DNA of 64,000 bases from an uncultured Megasphaera sp. (lineage in GTDB: Bacteria; Bacillota; Negativicutes; Veillonellales; Megasphaeraceae). Shown one piece after another: positions 61,631 to 64,000 of the stretch. The stretch covers positions 62,001-126,000 of the forward strand of contig NZ_UQBH01000002.1 of assembly GCF_900539295.1 (NCBI RefSeq). Reading direction: 5' to 3'. Position 1 is the first letter of the stretch. Every line of letters begins with the position of its first letter. The notes beneath the pieces were generated by a model. That model had not been told where the DNA came from and made no database searches. It saw nothing but the letters and a program-made list of their open reading frames with translations. Both the position numbers and the translations under genes were made by a program.

Positions 61631-64000
61631 ATGCGGCCTTTTGTTCATTTACACGTTCACACGCAGTATAGCTTGTTTGACGGACTGTGCAAGATACCCG
61701 ACATGGTATCGCGGGCGAAAGAACTCGATATGCCCGCTGTGGCCATTACCGACCACGGCAATATGTACGGCGTCATCTATCTGTACCGGGAGGCGAAAGC
61801 CCAAGGCATCAAGCCGATTATCGGCTGTGAAGTCTACATGACCCGGGGCAGCCGATTTGAAAAAAAGGCCAAGGAGCGGCTCTGCCACCTCATCTTGTTG
61901 GCCAAAAACAACGAAGGCTACCACAATCTCATCAAAATCGTTTCCAAGGGTTTTGTCGATGGCGAAAATAACTATCACAAGCCCCGCGTCGACTTCGACC
62001 TCCTCGAGCAGTATCATGAAGGGCTCATTGCCATGACGGCCTGCATCGAAGGCCAGGTCCAGCAGGATATCCTCAACCACAACGAACAAGGGGCTCGTCG
62101 GTCCCTCGAACGGTTGGTATCGATTTTCGGCAAAGACGATTTCTACTTAGAAGTCCAGAATCACGGCATTCCCGAAGAAAAGACGGTCCGTGAAGTCTTT
62201 AAGCGCTGGTCTCAGGAATTCGGCCTCAAGCTTGCTGCGACCAACGACTACCACTACATCACGCAGGACGATGCGCCGGCTCAGGAAATCAAGCTCTGCA
62301 TCTCGACGGGCAGTACCCTCGACGATCCGTCTCACTTCCGTTTTTATAATAATGAATTTTATATGAAGAGCGGCGATGAAATGGCCGACCTCTTTTCCGA
62401 TATGCCCGAAGCTTTGGATACGACCCTGGAAATTGCCGACAAGTGCAATGTCGACATCTCCTTTGATGACCGCCATCTGCCGCAGTTTCCCGTACCTGAC
62501 GGCGAAACGGATTCGTCGTACCTGCGAAAGCTCTGCGAACAAGCCCTTTCTGAAAAGTACGATCCCATTACGCCGGAAGTGAAGGAACGCCTGGATTATG
62601 AGCTCGGCGTCATCGATACCATGGGCTTTCCGTCGTACTTCCTCATCGTCTGGGATTACGTCAAGTACGCCCGGGATCACGAGATTCCCGTCGGCCCCGG
62701 CCGCGGTTCGGCAGCCGGCTCGGTCGTCGCCTACCTCTTGGGCATTACCGGCCTCGACCCTTTAAAATACAACCTGCTCTTTGAACGCTTCCTCAATCCG
62801 GAACGCGTCACCATGCCCGATATCGACATGGACTTTTGTTATGAAAACCGAGGCCGGGTCATTCAGTACGTCACGAAAAAATACGGCATCGATCACGTCT
62901 CGCAGATCATTACCTTCGGGACCTTGGCGGCCAAAGCCGTTCTGCGCGACGTCGGCCGCGTCCTCGATATTCCCCTCAGCGAAGTGAACCGCATCGTAAA
63001 AATGGTGCCTAACGAACTGGGCATGACCCTCGACAAGGCCCTCAAAATGAGTAAGGAATTCCGCGGCGAGTATGAAACCAATGACACCGTTCACCGCCTG
63101 GTCGACTTCGGCAAGTCTCTGGAAGGGCTGGTCCGCCATTCCTCGACCCACGCTGCCGGCGTCGTCATTTCAGCGGCTCCTGTTGACGACTACGTACCGG
63201 TCCAGCATTCTAAGGAAGGGGATCTTACGACGCAGTACGAAAAGGATCTCGTCGAAGATCTGGGACTGCTCAAGATGGACTTCCTCGGCCTTAGGACCCT
63301 GACCGTCATCGGCGATACGGTCAAGATGATCAATAAGAATTATGGCATCGACTTTGATATCGACGCCATTCCTCTCGACGATCCAAAAACGTGCAGGCTG
63401 TTGACCGAAGGCGATACGGCCGGCGTATTCCAGATGGAATCGTCAGGGATTACCAATCTGGTCAAGGAATTGGCACCGAAGCACTTCGAAGACATGATCC
63501 CCTTGGTGGCCCTGTATCGTCCGGGCCCCCTCGGAAGCGGTATGGTCGACGACTTCATCAAGGGCAGCCACGGCCAAAAGAAGGTTACCTACCTCCATCC
63601 AAAACTGGAACCCATCTTAAAGGATACGTACGGCGTCATCCTCTATCAGGAACAGGTCATGCAGATCGCCTCGGCCTTAGGCGGTTTTTCCCTCGGCCAA
63701 GCTGATTTGCTGCGCCGAGCCATGGGCAAGAAGAAAGAGTCCATTCTAGTGGCCCAGCGGGCGAATTTCCTCGAAGGGACGCGAAAGAATAACATTTCCG
63801 ATGAAATCGCCAATAAGATCTTTGACCTCATGGTCTATTTTGCCGGCTACGGCTTCAATAAATCCCACTCGGCAGCCTATGCCTACGTCGCCTGGCAGAC
63901 GGCCTACCTCAAGGCTCATTACCGGGCTGAATTTATGGCGGCGACTATGACCAGCATGATCAACGACAGCAGTAAGATCAGCTACTACGTCGCCGAGTGC
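61631..64000 (+). CDS. dnaE: DNA polymerase III alpha subunit DnaE (5' part, cut by window end)
   Basis: 790 codons are present, with no stop before the window end. The N-terminal PHP domain starts FVHLHVHTQYSLFDG with metal-binding histidines His6, His8 and His10. The polymerase core has the catalytic acidic motif PDIDMDF (396-402), and further on GRGSAAGS and the YQEQVMQIA motif typical of bacterial type C polymerases. It is the DnaE type, not PolC: no exonuclease insertion interrupts the PHP domain. A GGGAGGA site precedes the ATG. The beta-clamp and OB-fold parts lie beyond the window. Confidence 0.96.
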   Translation, partial: MRPFVHLHVHTQYSLFDGLCKIPDMVSRAKELDMPAVAITDHGNMYGVIYLYREAKAQGIKPIIGCEVYMTRGSRFEKKAKERLCHLILLAKNNEGYHNLIKIVSKGFVDGENNYHKPRVDFDLLEQYHEGLIAMTACIEGQVQQDILNHNEQGARRSLERLVSIFGKDDFYLEVQNHGIPEEKTVREVFKRWSQEFGLKLAATNDYHYITQDDAPAQEIKLCISTGSTLDDPSHFRFYNNEFYMKSGDEMADLFSDMPEALDTTLEIADKCNVDISFDDRHLPQFPVPDGETDSSYLRKLCEQALSEKYDPITPEVKERLDYELGVIDTMGFPSYFLIVWDYVKYARDHEIPVGPGRGSAAGSVVAYLLGITGLDPLKYNLLFERFLNPERVTMPDIDMDFCYENRGRVIQYVTKKYGIDHVSQIITFGTLAAKAVLRDVGRVLDIPLSEVNRIVKMVPNELGMTLDKALKMSKEFRGEYETNDTVHRLVDFGKSLEGLVRHSSTHAAGVVISAAPVDDYVPVQHSKEGDLTTQYEKDLVEDLGLLKMDFLGLRTLTVIGDTVKMINKNYGIDFDIDAIPLDDPKTCRLLTEGDTAGVFQMESSGITNLVKELAPKHFEDMIPLVALYRPGPLGSGMVDDFIKGSHGQKKVTYLHPKLEPILKDTYGVILYQEQVMQIASALGGFSLGQADLLRRAMGKKKESILVAQRANFLEGTRKNNISDEIANKIFDLMVYFAGYGFNKSHSAAYAYVAWQTAYLKAHYRAEFMAATMTSMINDSSKISYYVAEC

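Overview
This window reads as chromosomal core DNA of a diderm Firmicute (class Negativicutes). A complete Gram-negative-style lipid A, Kdo and LPS-export gene set sits beside typically Firmicute regulation: a FapR-controlled fatty-acid operon, a Rex repressor, a valS T-box leader, a PhoP/PhoR-Pst cluster and YitT-family membrane proteins. The moderately GC-rich coding DNA and a probable lactate racemase followed by a GlcD-type lactate oxidase would suit a Megasphaera-like lactate user. The genus is inference; no rRNA is present to test it. I see no tRNA, rRNA, IS element, prophage or CRISPR array.

Layout. 1-6898: phosphate sensing (PhoP-PhoR) and uptake (PstSCAB-PhoU), with candidate PhoP boxes before phoP and pstS. 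6899-7310: no protein gene, but a strongly structured stretch that I propose is a non-coding RNA. 7319-9316: a YitT protein (minus) divergent from ispE. 9338-13234: GntR/FCD regulator, an unannotated 53-codon membrane ORF, lactate racemase larA and a GlcD-type FAD oxidase, probably a lactate-use module. 13434-17589: flavodoxin-like protein, minus-strand monofunctional transglycosylase, argG-argH behind a promoter with a palindromic operator.

17780-33598: the LPS block lpxC-fabZ-lpxA-lpxI-lpxB-msbA-waaA-lpxK-kdsB-kdsA-kdsD-kdsC-lpxL-lptC-lptA-lptB-lptF/G. Together these genes make Kdo2-lipid A and supply the inner-membrane and periplasmic parts of the Lpt export machine; lpxD is the one early-pathway gene not in the window. 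33807-36693: DUF3084 coiled-coil membrane protein, a YqgF-like RNase H-fold protein, a second YitT protein and a YdbC/PC4-like protein.

36844-45558: fapR-plsX-fabH-fabD-fabG-acpP-fabK-fabF-rnc-radical SAM. The FapR operator overlaps the start of the fapR transcript, which suggests autoregulation; fabZ is in the LPS operon instead. 45624-50123: a biotin-domain-less carboxyltransferase (PycB/OadA type), AhpC peroxiredoxin, a MocR-type regulator and a PhzF-like protein. 50138-54415: T-box leader, valS, folC. 54577-60871: O-antigen-ligase-like protein, rex with its own operator, a small alarmone synthetase, a second two-component system, a DAHP synthase and a convergent double-ACT protein. 61049-64000: a small membrane protein and dnaE, which runs off the window end.

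Many start codons were re-chosen from ribosome binding sites, including GTG/TTG starts for lpxL, fabK, fabF and the MocR regulator. Several intrinsic terminators share a hairpin core of similar sequence.
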